Source: an uncultured Eubacteriales bacterium
GTDB lineage: Bacteria > Bacillota > Clostridia > Oscillospirales > Acutalibacteraceae
DNA length: 47,510 nt
Direction of reading: 5' to 3'
Assembly (NCBI GenBank): GCA_900315785.1
Contig: ONAL01000014.1
Location: forward strand, 1-47,510
The notes beneath the pieces were generated by a model that was given only the letters and a program-made list of their open reading frames with translations, was not told the origin of the DNA and did no database searches. Shown here in pieces: positions 40,693 through 47,510 of this stretch (positions are counted from its first letter, which is position 1; each line of letters starts with the position of its first letter). A program made the translations under genes and the position numbers.

Positions 40693-40718
40693 GCCCGCGG
40701 CTTCTGCCGCGGGCTTTT
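40693..40718 (+). terminator. Strong terminator of the small unit
   Basis: GCCCGCGG (40693-40700) and CCGCGGGC (40707-40714) form a GC-rich 8-base stem with loop CTTCTG, followed by TTTT. It begins 8 bases after the last mini-ORF stop. Confidence 0.9.
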
Positions 40719-40749
40719 GGTTTGTCTGATGATATTTTTAAAAATAATA

Positions 40750-40778
40750 TTGATTTCCGTCAGCGAATATAGTAAAAT
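40750..40778 (+). promoter_or_regulatory. trkA promoter
   Basis: TTGATT (40750-40755), 17 bases, TAAAAT (40773-40778), 46 bases upstream of the trkA start, separate from the preceding small unit. Confidence 0.68.
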
Positions 40779-40823
40779 ATACACTGTATAAATTCGTATT
40801 CTTTACGTAAACGAGGTAGTAAT

Positions 40824-42179
40824 ATGAAGATTATTATTGTCGGCTGCGGACGCGTAGGACGTACAATTGCGCGTCAGCTCGAAAAAGAGGGTCACAGCAT
40901 CACCGTTATCGATACGGACGGCGAGGCATTGCAGGCAATTGCTGGCACTCAGAACATTATGGCGCTCGAGGGCAACGGCGCGACGTTCTCAACGCTCACG
41001 GACGCGGGAGTTGCCGACTGTGATTTACTTATCGCTGTCACGGCTCTTGACGAGCTCAACCTTTATGCGTGTCTTGTAGGAAAGGACGCCGGTGCTCCGC
41101 GTACAATCGCGCGTGTTCGTAACCCCGAATATACCAACGATGTTCCCAGGCTCAAGGACGAGCTGAAGCTTTCTCTGGCGATTAACCCTGAGCAAACCTG
41201 CGCTCGTGAGCTTTCACGTCTGATAAAGTTCCCCGGTGCGGTTGAGATTGATTCCTTCGCAAAGGGTACGGTTGACTTAATCAAGGTAAAAATCAAGTCC
41301 GATTCCGTTCTCGCAGACCGCAAGGTTGTTGATTGTGCCGGACTTTTTAAGAACGGACTTCGTATTTGTACGGTTGAGCGTGACAAGGTATGTCACATTC
41401 CGAACGGCGATTTCGAACTCAAGGCAGGCGATATCATCTCGATTATTTCCGAGAGCAACGCAGCTGCAAAGCTCTTCAAGAACCTCGGCGTTATCAACTC
41501 CAAGAGCCGCCATGTAATGATTCTGGGCGGCAGCAAGATTGCGTATTATCTCGCGAAGTCGCTCTCCGAAATCGGTATCAAGGTAAAGATTGTTGAGAGC
41601 AGCCTGGAAAGGTGCGAGGACCTCAGCGACGCTCTCTGTAATGTCACGGTAATCCACGGCAACGCTATGAACCAAGAGCTTCTGATTTCCGAGGGAATCG
41701 AGCACGCTGACGCGATTGTCGCACTGATGGATACTGACGAGGAGAATATTATTGTTTCGCTTTTCGCAAAGGATGTCAACCCCGACTCCAAGATTATCAC
41801 GGAAATTAACGAGCTGAGCTTCTCGATTATCGAAAGTCTCCCGCTCGACAGCGTTATCCACCCCAAGCATCTCACGGGTCAGTATATTATCCAGTATGTA
41901 AGAGCAATGCAGAACTCCGTCGGCTCTAACATCGAGACGCTATACAACATCTGCAATGAGCAGGCTGAGGCGCTCGAGTTCAGAGCAAGGGAAGAGAATA
42001 TGGCTATCGGCGTTCCGCTCGCAATGCTCGGTCTCAAGGACGAGCTGCAGATTGTATGTATCAACCGCGGCGGCGAGATAATCATTCCCACAGGTAAGGA
42101 CTGCATCGAGCTTAACGACTCAGTCGTAATTGTCACCAAGCATAAGGGCTTGTTTGACCTGAAAGATATTTTAAAGTAG
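40824..42179 (+). CDS. trkA: TrkA, potassium uptake regulatory subunit
   Basis: Peripheral NAD-binding gating subunit of the Trk potassium transporter. The 451-residue product has two complete RCK units, each an N (Rossmann) plus C domain. The first starts MKIIIVGCGRVGRTIARQLE with GxGxxG; the second starts near residue 230 with HVMILGGSKIAYYLAKSLSE. ENIIVSLFAKDVNPDSKIITEIN and a C-terminal TrkA_C with IIIPTGKDCIELNDSVVIV follow. SD GAGGTAG. TAG stop. trkH follows after 16 bases, so both subunits come from one transcript. Confidence 0.96.
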   Translation: MKIIIVGCGRVGRTIARQLEKEGHSITVIDTDGEALQAIAGTQNIMALEGNGATFSTLTDAGVADCDLLIAVTALDELNLYACLVGKDAGAPRTIARVRNPEYTNDVPRLKDELKLSLAINPEQTCARELSRLIKFPGAVEIDSFAKGTVDLIKVKIKSDSVLADRKVVDCAGLFKNGLRICTVERDKVCHIPNGDFELKAGDIISIISESNAAAKLFKNLGVINSKSRHVMILGGSKIAYYLAKSLSEIGIKVKIVESSLERCEDLSDALCNVTVIHGNAMNQELLISEGIEHADAIVALMDTDEENIIVSLFAKDVNPDSKIITEINELSFSIIESLPLDSVIHPKHLTGQYIIQYVRAMQNSVGSNIETLYNICNEQAEALEFRAREENMAIGVPLAMLGLKDELQIVCINRGGEIIIPTGKDCIELNDSVVIVTKHKGLFDLKDILK

Positions 42180-42195
42180 TTGGCAGAGGTCTTTT

Positions 42196-43641
42196 ATGAA
42201 CAAAAGAACTTTAATTTACATTCTCGGTTGGGTAATGTTTATCGAGGGATTGGCTATGCAGCTTTCAACCCTCGTCGGACTGTTTTACGGTGAAAAGAAT
42301 TTCCGATATTTTCTGTATATCGGACTCGCACTTATCGTTGTCGGTCTGATTGTGGTAATTAACAAACCCAAAAGATTTAATATGTCGCGCCGTGACGGCT
42401 TTGCGGCTACCGCTCTGAGCTGGATAATGCTCTCGGTTTTCGGCGCGCTTCCGCTTTCTCTGAGCGGTCAGATTCCGCATTATATTGACGCGCTCTTTGA
42501 GTCCGTTTCGGGCTTCACCACCACAGGTTCGACAATCCTCGAAAACATCGAGGCGCTCGACAAGTGTATGCTCTTCTGGCGTGCGCTGAGCCACTTCCTC
42601 GGCGGTATGGGCGTTATCGTGTTCCTTTTGGCGCTTATCCCGAAGCTGGGCGGAAACGCGGGTATCAACCTGATGAAGGCTGAGTCCACAGGTCCTGAGG
42701 TTGACAAAACTATGCCGCGTCTGCGTTCCTACGCAATGCTTCTGTATGGCATCTACATCGGACTTACCGTTATCGAAATCATCCTGCTGCGCTGCGGCGG
42801 AATGTATTGGTTTGACTCTGTAACGGTTGCGTTCTCGACCGCGGGTACAGGCGGCTTCGCATCGTACAACAACTCTATGGCGTACTTCCACAGCTATTAT
42901 TTACAGGGCGTTGTTTCCGTATTTATGATGCTGTTCGGCGTCAACTTCTATGTGTATATTTTAATTCTTACAAAGAAAATAAAACACATCCTCAAGCTAG
43001 AGGAAATGTGGTTCTATTTTGGACTTGTCGCGTTCTTCACGGTTGTTATCGCAATCAATATCTATTCGATTTACAAGAACGCATTCGACAGCTTCCACCA
43101 GAGCTTCTTCTATGTAAACTCGATGCTCTCCAGTACGGGTTACGCGATAGAGGACACCGACAAATGGCCTATGCTGTCAAAGGCTATGGTCTGCATAATG
43201 ACCTGTATAGGTGCCTGTGCGGGCAGTACGGGCGGCGGCTTCAAGGTCAGCCGAGTGCTCATTCTTCTCAAGGAAGCGCGCAAGGAATTCAGACTGATTA
43301 TTCACCCCAGAAACGTGGAGAATGTCAGAATGAACGGCAAGAAGGTAAGCCACGAGACTACAAGAAACGTCAGCGTTTACCTTATAATTTACATTTTATT
43401 TATTATCGTCAGCGCGTCGCTGATTTCTATCAACGGCTTCGACTTTACCACCAACTTTACGTCGGTACTTGCAACGCTCAACAACACGGGACCGGGCTTC
43501 TCAATGGTCGGTTCGGCAGGCAATTTTGCTAAGTTCAGCGTGTTCTCAAAGATTGTTTTCTGCTTTAATATGATTGCGGGACGACTTGAGCTTTATCCGC
43601 TGCTTCTCGTATTTATGCCGAGAGCGTGGAGAAAGAACTAA
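42196..43641 (+). CDS. trkH: TrkH, potassium uptake channel subunit
   Basis: A 481-residue membrane subunit of the TrkAH system with the four M1-P-M2 repeats. Selectivity-filter loops visible: SGFTTTGSTIL, STAGTGGFASYNN, SSTGYAIED and LNNTGPGFSMVG. It would form a K+ (or Na+/K+) conduit gated by TrkA. It ends just before a hairpin that also contains the SD of the next gene. Confidence 0.96.
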   Translation: MNKRTLIYILGWVMFIEGLAMQLSTLVGLFYGEKNFRYFLYIGLALIVVGLIVVINKPKRFNMSRRDGFAATALSWIMLSVFGALPLSLSGQIPHYIDALFESVSGFTTTGSTILENIEALDKCMLFWRALSHFLGGMGVIVFLLALIPKLGGNAGINLMKAESTGPEVDKTMPRLRSYAMLLYGIYIGLTVIEIILLRCGGMYWFDSVTVAFSTAGTGGFASYNNSMAYFHSYYLQGVVSVFMMLFGVNFYVYILILTKKIKHILKLEEMWFYFGLVAFFTVVIAINIYSIYKNAFDSFHQSFFYVNSMLSSTGYAIEDTDKWPMLSKAMVCIMTCIGACAGSTGGGFKVSRVLILLKEARKEFRLIIHPRNVENVRMNGKKVSHETTRNVSVYLIIYILFIIVSASLISINGFDFTTNFTSVLATLNNTGPGFSMVGSAGNFAKFSVFSKIVFCFNMIAGRLELYPLLLVFMPRAWRKN

Positions 43642-43648
43642 TAAAAAT

Positions 43649-43683
43649 CATCTCACGGTGAATACTAACCGTGAGGTGTTTTT
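43649..43683 (+). terminator. Terminator-like hairpin containing the SD of the DUF5658-like gene
   Basis: CATCTCACGGT (43649-43659) pairs with ACCGTGAGGTG (43668-43678), 11 bases with one T-G pair, followed by five T and then ATG 43684. GAGGTG in the 3' arm is the only SD for the next gene. The hairpin begins 8 bases after the trkH stop. Confidence 0.75.
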
Positions 43684-44049
43684 ATGTCAGAAAAAGTGCT
43701 TGAATTTAAAGAATACGGCGAAGTCAGACAATACGGCTTCGGTGTGAAGCTCTTCTTCCTGTATCTGCTTAATATTGTCGATTGGTTCTGTACTCAGACG
43801 CTGATTGACTCGGGCTATTTTCAGGAGCTAAACCCGATTATGCGCGCAATAATGCAGTACCCGATTGTCGGTTTCTTTGTGAAATGTGTGCTTCCGCTGG
43901 CGCTCAGTATTCTTATCTGGCTGTTCTATAAGATATTCAAGCTCAGTCAGAATCGTTTTACAAACTTTATCGTATACAGCGGAGTTATTATCTACAGCGT
44001 AGTGATTGTCGTTCACATCATCAATTTTCTTATGCTGTACACTATGTGA
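43684..44049 (+). CDS. DUF5658-like small membrane protein
   Basis: A 121-residue protein with a short cytoplasmic N-terminus and about three TM helices (GVKLFFLYLLNIVDWFCTQTLI, VGFFVKCVLPLALSILIWLFYKIF, IVYSGVIIYSVVIVVHIINFLML). LNIVDWFCTQTLIDSGYFQELNPIM matches the DUF5658 pattern of an Asn/Asp-rich first helix followed by an E-NP-motif. Function unknown. It lies after trkH but a terminator-like hairpin separates them. Confidence 0.7.
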   Translation: MSEKVLEFKEYGEVRQYGFGVKLFFLYLLNIVDWFCTQTLIDSGYFQELNPIMRAIMQYPIVGFFVKCVLPLALSILIWLFYKIFKLSQNRFTNFIVYSGVIIYSVVIVVHIINFLMLYTM

Positions 44050-44073
44050 TTTTTAATGAAAGGGCGTGATTTC

Positions 44074-45963
44074 TTGCCTGCTTTAAGCGTACACAACCTG
44101 ACAAAAAGCTTCGTCGAGCGGACGCTGTTCGAGGACGTGAGCTTTGATATCGAAAAGGGCGACAAGGTCGGCTTCATTGGCGCAAACGGCGTGGGAAAGA
44201 CTACGCTCTTTCGCATAATCGACGGCGAGCTCGAGCCGGACAGCGGCGGTGTTTTCACTTCGTCTGATACATCTGTCGGCTATATGCAGCAGCACGCCTG
44301 CTCGCATCCCGAGCGTTCCGTCTATGACGAGCTTTTGTCTGGCTTTTCGCATCTTATCGAAATGGAGAGCGAGATAGAAAGCCTCAACCGCCTTGTTGAG
44401 CAAAACCCGACCGCCGAAAACATCGAGCGTCAGACCGAGCTTATTGAACGGTTTGAATCGGGCGGCGGGCTTACATATAAGAACCGTGCGCGCTCGGCGC
44501 TTATCGGCTTCGGCTTTGAGGAAAACGTTTTTGATATGCCTACGGGCAAGCTATCGGGCGGTCAGCGCTCAAAGCTCAGTCTGCTTAAGCTTCTTCTTTC
44601 ACGCTCCAACTTTCTGCTCCTTGATGAGCCTACAAACCACCTTGATATCAGCTCCGTGAACTGGCTCGAGAGCTTTATCCGCGACTTCAAAGGCTCAATG
44701 CTGATTATTAGCCATGACCGTTATTTCCTCGATAATGTCACCAACAAGACTATTGAGCTTGAGCATACGCATACAATGATGTATAAGGGCAATTATTCGG
44801 AGTTTCGCAAAAAGAAGCAGGCTTACGAGGAAAGCCTCAGAAATAAGTACCTCAACGATTTAAAGGAAATCAACCGTATCGAAGGGATTGTTGAGCAGCA
44901 AAAGCGCTGGGGCAGAGAGCGCAACTTTATAACTGCTGCGAGCAAGCAGAAGGAAGCTGACCGAATCAAGGCTCAGCTTGTGGCTCCCGAAAGCGAACTC
45001 GAAACAATACGTATGCGCTTTAATACAAAGCACGAGAGCGGCAACGACGTGCTTATAGCGACTGACCTTTCAAAAGCCTTCGGCGACAACCGCCTTTTCC
45101 GAAATGTGAATTTTCATATCAGAAAAGGGGAGAGGGTCTTTATCCTTGGCGAGAACGGCTGCGGCAAGACCACGCTCTTTAATATTCTGATGAGCAAAAT
45201 CGCTTTTGACAGCGGCTTTTTTGAATACGGCGCAAACGTTGATATCGGTTATTTTGACCAGATGCAGAGCAATCTTGATTTGTCAAAAACCGCGCTTGAT
45301 GAAATCTGGGACACGTTCCCCGATTTGACCGAGACCAAGGTTCGTACATATCTCGGAAGTTTCCTGTTTAAGGGGGATGAGGTTTTCAAGCCTCTCGGCA
45401 AAATGAGCGGCGGAGAAAGAGCGAGAGTAAGCCTGCTGAAGCTTATGCTGGACGGTTCAAACTTCCTGCTCCTCGACGAGCCTACAAACCACCTTGACGC
45501 GTCCTCACGTGAAAAGCTTGAGGAAACGCTGCTTGGCTATGACGGAACAATGCTGATTATCAGCCACGACCGTTACTTTATTAATAAACTCGCAACGCGT
45601 ATTCTTGCGCTTGAGCCCGACGGAGTGACCGAGTACCTCGGCGATTACGATTACTACGCCGAAAAGACTTCACAGAAGCCTCCTCAGACCGTCGAGACAA
45701 CTGTTGAAATAACCAAGCAGCCTAACAGCTACGAGCTCGAGAAGCGACGCAGAGGCGAAGAACGCAAACGTCAGAGCGATATCAAAAAGGCGGAGCAGCT
45801 AATCGAGAAGCTTGACGCAGAGCTAAGTGAGCTGAGCGAAAGGCTTTCGGGTGAGGAGGTCTCTGCGGATTATGAAAAGCTGATAGAGCTCACTTCACAA
45901 ATGGAAGAAAAGCAAAAAGAGCTCGATAACGCCTACGCTGAGTGGGAGAGACTGACGGAATAA
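44074..45963 (+). CDS. ABC-F family ATPase (Uup/YdiF-like)
   Basis: A 629-residue cytosolic ABC protein without membrane domains. NBD1: Walker A GANGVGKTTLF, LSGGQRSKLSLLKLLLSRSNFLLLDEPTNHLD. An interdomain linker with INRIEGIVEQQKRWGRERNF follows, the ribosome-contacting part of ABC-F proteins. NBD2: GENGCGKTTLF, MSGGERARVSLLKLMLDGSNFLLLDEPTNHLD. A C-terminal coiled coil (RRRGEERKRQSDIKKAEQLIEKLDAEL) resembles Uup. ABC-F proteins act on the ribosome E-site; resistance members exist, but this one looks housekeeping. The start is probably TTG 44074 (MPALSVHNLTKSF), with AAAGGGCGTGA upstream; ATG 44056 has no SD. Confidence 0.93.
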   Translation: MPALSVHNLTKSFVERTLFEDVSFDIEKGDKVGFIGANGVGKTTLFRIIDGELEPDSGGVFTSSDTSVGYMQQHACSHPERSVYDELLSGFSHLIEMESEIESLNRLVEQNPTAENIERQTELIERFESGGGLTYKNRARSALIGFGFEENVFDMPTGKLSGGQRSKLSLLKLLLSRSNFLLLDEPTNHLDISSVNWLESFIRDFKGSMLIISHDRYFLDNVTNKTIELEHTHTMMYKGNYSEFRKKKQAYEESLRNKYLNDLKEINRIEGIVEQQKRWGRERNFITAASKQKEADRIKAQLVAPESELETIRMRFNTKHESGNDVLIATDLSKAFGDNRLFRNVNFHIRKGERVFILGENGCGKTTLFNILMSKIAFDSGFFEYGANVDIGYFDQMQSNLDLSKTALDEIWDTFPDLTETKVRTYLGSFLFKGDEVFKPLGKMSGGERARVSLLKLMLDGSNFLLLDEPTNHLDASSREKLEETLLGYDGTMLIISHDRYFINKLATRILALEPDGVTEYLGDYDYYAEKTSQKPPQTVETTVEITKQPNSYELEKRRRGEERKRQSDIKKAEQLIEKLDAELSELSERLSGEEVSADYEKLIELTSQMEEKQKELDNAYAEWERLTE

Positions 45964-45977
45964 TTACAAATAAAAAA

Positions 45978-46000
45978 GGCTCTGTGTCAATAGTTGGGGT
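45978..46000. repeat. Possible left terminal repeat of the ISL3 element
   Basis: GGCTCTGTGTCAATAG at 45978 resembles the GGCTCTTTGTCAA type of ISL3-family ends. It begins 14 bases after the stop of the ABC-F gene. No matching inverted copy was found on the right side within the window. Confidence 0.5.
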
Positions 46001-46069
46001 AAACCCAATAAAATGAAATAATGAGTAAAGACAAGCGATGGCTAATAAGCTGTCGCTTGTTTGTTATGA

Positions 46070-47260
46070 TTAAAGATGTTTGTAAGCGAACATATGAAGA
46101 ATACGATTACGAAATCTATTGAAATTTTGGTAACCGTAAGCGTTACGTTTAAGAACTTTGATTTTGTTGTTGCAGCCTTCGGTAAAGCCGTTAGTAATCG
46201 GATTTGAAAATGAGTTTAAAATACCGTTAAGCCAATTTATCATTGTATTTGTACACTTTTTAAATCTTGGAAGACCGCAATCCAGTGCGGAGTCAATCCA
46301 CTCTGACATAGCTTTTTTAGCTGAATCTCTATCCTCGCAATCAAGTATTTTAAGGAAATCTTCTTTGTAGAAGTGAGCAGTTGATAGTGACGGAGAAACG
46401 TAGAGCATAATATTTACCTGTTGCTTTTGTTCATCGGTCAATTTATCAAAACGTTTCATCAGCAGAAATCTTGATTTCTTAAAATATTTGCGATATTCTT
46501 TACTGAGATTGTTTTGAACTTCTTTCCGAACAGCGTCAAAAGCCCAGAAAACCTGCCTTATCCAATGATATTTATCAACAACCTGTTCAGCGTTTTTGAA
46601 AAGCTTAGAGGCAAGTGAAGCGTAAGGCTTCCACATATCGCTTACAAAGGTTTTGACATTTTGTCGTTCAGCTTTATTAAATCTGAGGAAATACTTTGTC
46701 AAATAGCTTTCATAACGCTTCGGGAGAATATCGAGAACAATCTTGTTAACAGGATCGGTTATGATACATTGATATTTCTCTTTGTTTGTGTTCCCTTTGA
46801 ATTCGTCAATAGACAGTACATCGGGCAGCTTTTGAGGGGAGTAAGAAACAAGGTCGAAAATTCTCATAACAGTCGTTGTAGATAAATCCACTTTTCGTCC
46901 TACGCTTGTAAAAGAAGCTTCGTTTGAAAGCTCATTAATAATGTACGCTGACAGTCTGTTTGTCATCCTGTGATAACGAGGTAAGAACTTGTTGTTCTCA
47001 AAAAATCGTTTGCCGCACCCACAACGATAACGACGTTTTCGTAAATGAACAAATAGCTTTTTATCAAACAAAGGAATGTCCTTAATAGTTTGTTCGCGAT
47101 AGTCGTGAATCTTGTCCGTAAATTCACCGCAACAAGGACATTTGTGAGGTTTTCGCTTCATTTCACCGTAAATATGTATTTCTTTTTCGTTATCTTCGAT
47201 TTTTCCGATAATTAAGTCTTGCAATCCCAGAAGTTTTTCTGTAAAATTGGTGTGGAGCAT
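46070..47260 (-). CDS. ISL3 family transposase
   Basis: A 396-residue DDE transposase. The N-terminal zinc-binding region has CPCCGEFTDKIHDYR and RYRCGCGKRFFE; the catalytic domain has LSIDEFKGNTNKEKYQCII (first Asp) near residue 165, FVSDMWKPYASL and the C-terminal TNGFTEGCNNKIKVLKR (Glu) near residue 368. ATG 47260 (MLHTNFTEK) is chosen for GGAGG 7 bases upstream. The frame is complete, so the element may be active. Its codons are visibly more AT-rich than the neighbouring housekeeping genes, as expected for an incoming element. Confidence 0.95.
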   Translation of the reverse strand: MLHTNFTEKLLGLQDLIIGKIEDNEKEIHIYGEMKRKPHKCPCCGEFTDKIHDYREQTIKDIPLFDKKLFVHLRKRRYRCGCGKRFFENNKFLPRYHRMTNRLSAYIINELSNEASFTSVGRKVDLSTTTVMRIFDLVSYSPQKLPDVLSIDEFKGNTNKEKYQCIITDPVNKIVLDILPKRYESYLTKYFLRFNKAERQNVKTFVSDMWKPYASLASKLFKNAEQVVDKYHWIRQVFWAFDAVRKEVQNNLSKEYRKYFKKSRFLLMKRFDKLTDEQKQQVNIMLYVSPSLSTAHFYKEDFLKILDCEDRDSAKKAMSEWIDSALDCGLPRFKKCTNTMINWLNGILNSFSNPITNGFTEGCNNKIKVLKRNAYGYQNFNRFRNRILHMFAYKHL

Positions 47261-47391
47261 ATTGCTTCCTCCGTTCATGGTTTCTGGACAATTCCATTTT
47301 AACGGATTTGTAGCAAATATGCTCTACTTTTTTCTAATTAATTTTGTAGGCTCTATTTGTTACCCCGTAAGCGTCAAATGAGGTAAAGAAA

Positions 47392-47437
47392 CATCCGCCA
47401 CAGTTACTGGTTTGGTACTGTGGCGGATGAGATTATT
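47392..47437 (+). terminator. Hairpin near the right edge
   Basis: CATCCGCCACAGT (47392-47404) and ACTGTGGCGGATG (47417-47429) form a perfect 13-base stem with a 12-base loop, followed by AGATTATTTT. It looks like a terminator for a gene that may have been displaced by the insertion; no ORF is evident in 47261-47510. Confidence 0.55.
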
Positions 47438-47510
47438 TTAGGGTATTTTATTCAGTTGAACATGCCGATTTTGAGCGGCAGTCATCCGGCGCGTTCCACG
47501 GCAGGAGGAT

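Larger units (their letters stand above)
40265..40718 (+). ncRNA. Predicted ~450-base small transcript with SD/mini-ORF repeats
   Basis: Bounded by a consensus promoter and a strong terminator, with no protein longer than 34 residues. The first 190 bases hold two tiny ORFs. The rest is a set of imperfect 54-59-base repeats, each with a GGRGA SD-like element just before an ATG that meets a stop within a few codons. The region is visibly more AT-rich than the flanking genes. I do not recognise a known RNA family. It could be a regulatory RNA, a decoy for ribosomes or an RNA-binding protein, or a multi-leader mRNA remnant. It is transcribed away from bioY and ends before the separate trkA promoter. 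Confidence 0.6.
45978..47366. mobile_element. ISL3-type insertion sequence, right end not established
   Basis: Contains the transposase gene and the left-end-like repeat at 45978. On the right, GGCTCTATTTGTTACCCC at 47349-47366 resembles the left end in sequence, but it lies in the same orientation, not inverted. The right boundary given here is therefore only a guess; the element may be a truncated copy, abut another element, or extend past my estimate. Confidence 0.4.

Noticed and set aside
40265..40718. A leader riboswitch for trkA
   Set aside because: A strong terminator and a separate promoter (40750-40778) lie between this unit and trkA, so it is not simply the 5' leader of the trk mRNA.
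44074..45963. ABC-F antibiotic resistance protein
   Set aside because: The C-terminal coiled coil and motif order look like housekeeping Uup/YdiF; there is no leader peptide or attenuator upstream as is usual for resistance members.

Overview
The window looks like chromosomal DNA of a spore-forming, anaerobic low-to-mid-GC Firmicute of the Oscillospirales/Ruminococcaceae type. The evidence is the mix of sporulation genes (gerW, spmA, spmB, a DacF-like carboxypeptidase), an alanyl-tRNA T-box, ThyX instead of ThyA in the window, zinc-type ribosomal protein L28, BspA-like leucine-rich-repeat surface proteins, acetate kinase and a biotin-dependent transcarboxylase-like operon. Vegetative promoters are easy to read (TTGnnn, 17-base spacer, TAnnnT). 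TTG start codons with good Shine-Dalgarno (SD) sequences are frequent. The genus assignment is inference.

Layout. 0-3.5 kb: the end of an unknown gene, two small peptides of unknown role, and uvrA. 3.5-10.4 kb: a long same-strand run starting at a clear promoter (thyX, tmk, a DUF2156 protein, an acetyltransferase, a DJ-1/PfpI protein, a broken 5-formyl-THF cyclo-ligase, mltG, a U32 peptidase). 10.4-15.3 kb: T-box and alaS, then a BspA-like surface protein whose signal peptide carries an in-frame amber codon. 15.4-20.7 kb: rpmB, divergent from a chromosome-segregation/sporulation cluster (site-2 protease, scpA, scpB, DUF2953, gerW, dacF-like, rluB). 20.7-26.6 kb: carboxyltransferase, biotin carrier and pyruvate-type carboxyltransferase, tmcAL (minus strand) and ackA. 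26.6-29.7 kb: a minus-strand group of membrane proteins with lgt. 29.8-35.4 kb: lepA, a two-TM potassium-channel-like protein and two tandem leucine-rich-repeat proteins. 35.4-40.1 kb: spmAB, an AbrB-like regulator with a zinc ribbon, a dCMP-deaminase-like protein, an Sfp-type transferase, a DHHW protein and bioY. 40.2-40.7 kb: an unusual small transcription unit. 40.8-46 kb: trkA, trkH, a DUF5658-like protein and an ABC-F ATPase. 46-47.3 kb: an ISL3-family transposase.

How the genes fit together. Biotin supply (bioY, with a predicted BirA operator over its promoter) fits the biotin-dependent carboxyl-transfer operon. That operon has two carboxyltransferases and a carrier but no biotin carboxylase and no sodium-pump subunit, which is the composition of a transcarboxylase. 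ScpAB, GerW, the DacF-like enzyme and SpmAB point to chromosome segregation and spore formation.

The most unusual object is the 40.23-40.72 kb unit. It has a perfect consensus promoter, a well-initiated 20-residue basic peptide ending Pro-Pro-Asn-stop, and a coupled 34-residue ORF. Five imperfect repeats of about 54-59 bases follow, each placing an SD-like GGRGA just before an ATG that is followed almost at once by a stop (three copies read ATG-TTC-TAG). A strong terminator ends the unit. I do not recognise it as a known RNA family. Other points worth checking are three genes whose start regions lie against or inside terminator-like hairpins, and two probable gene inactivations.
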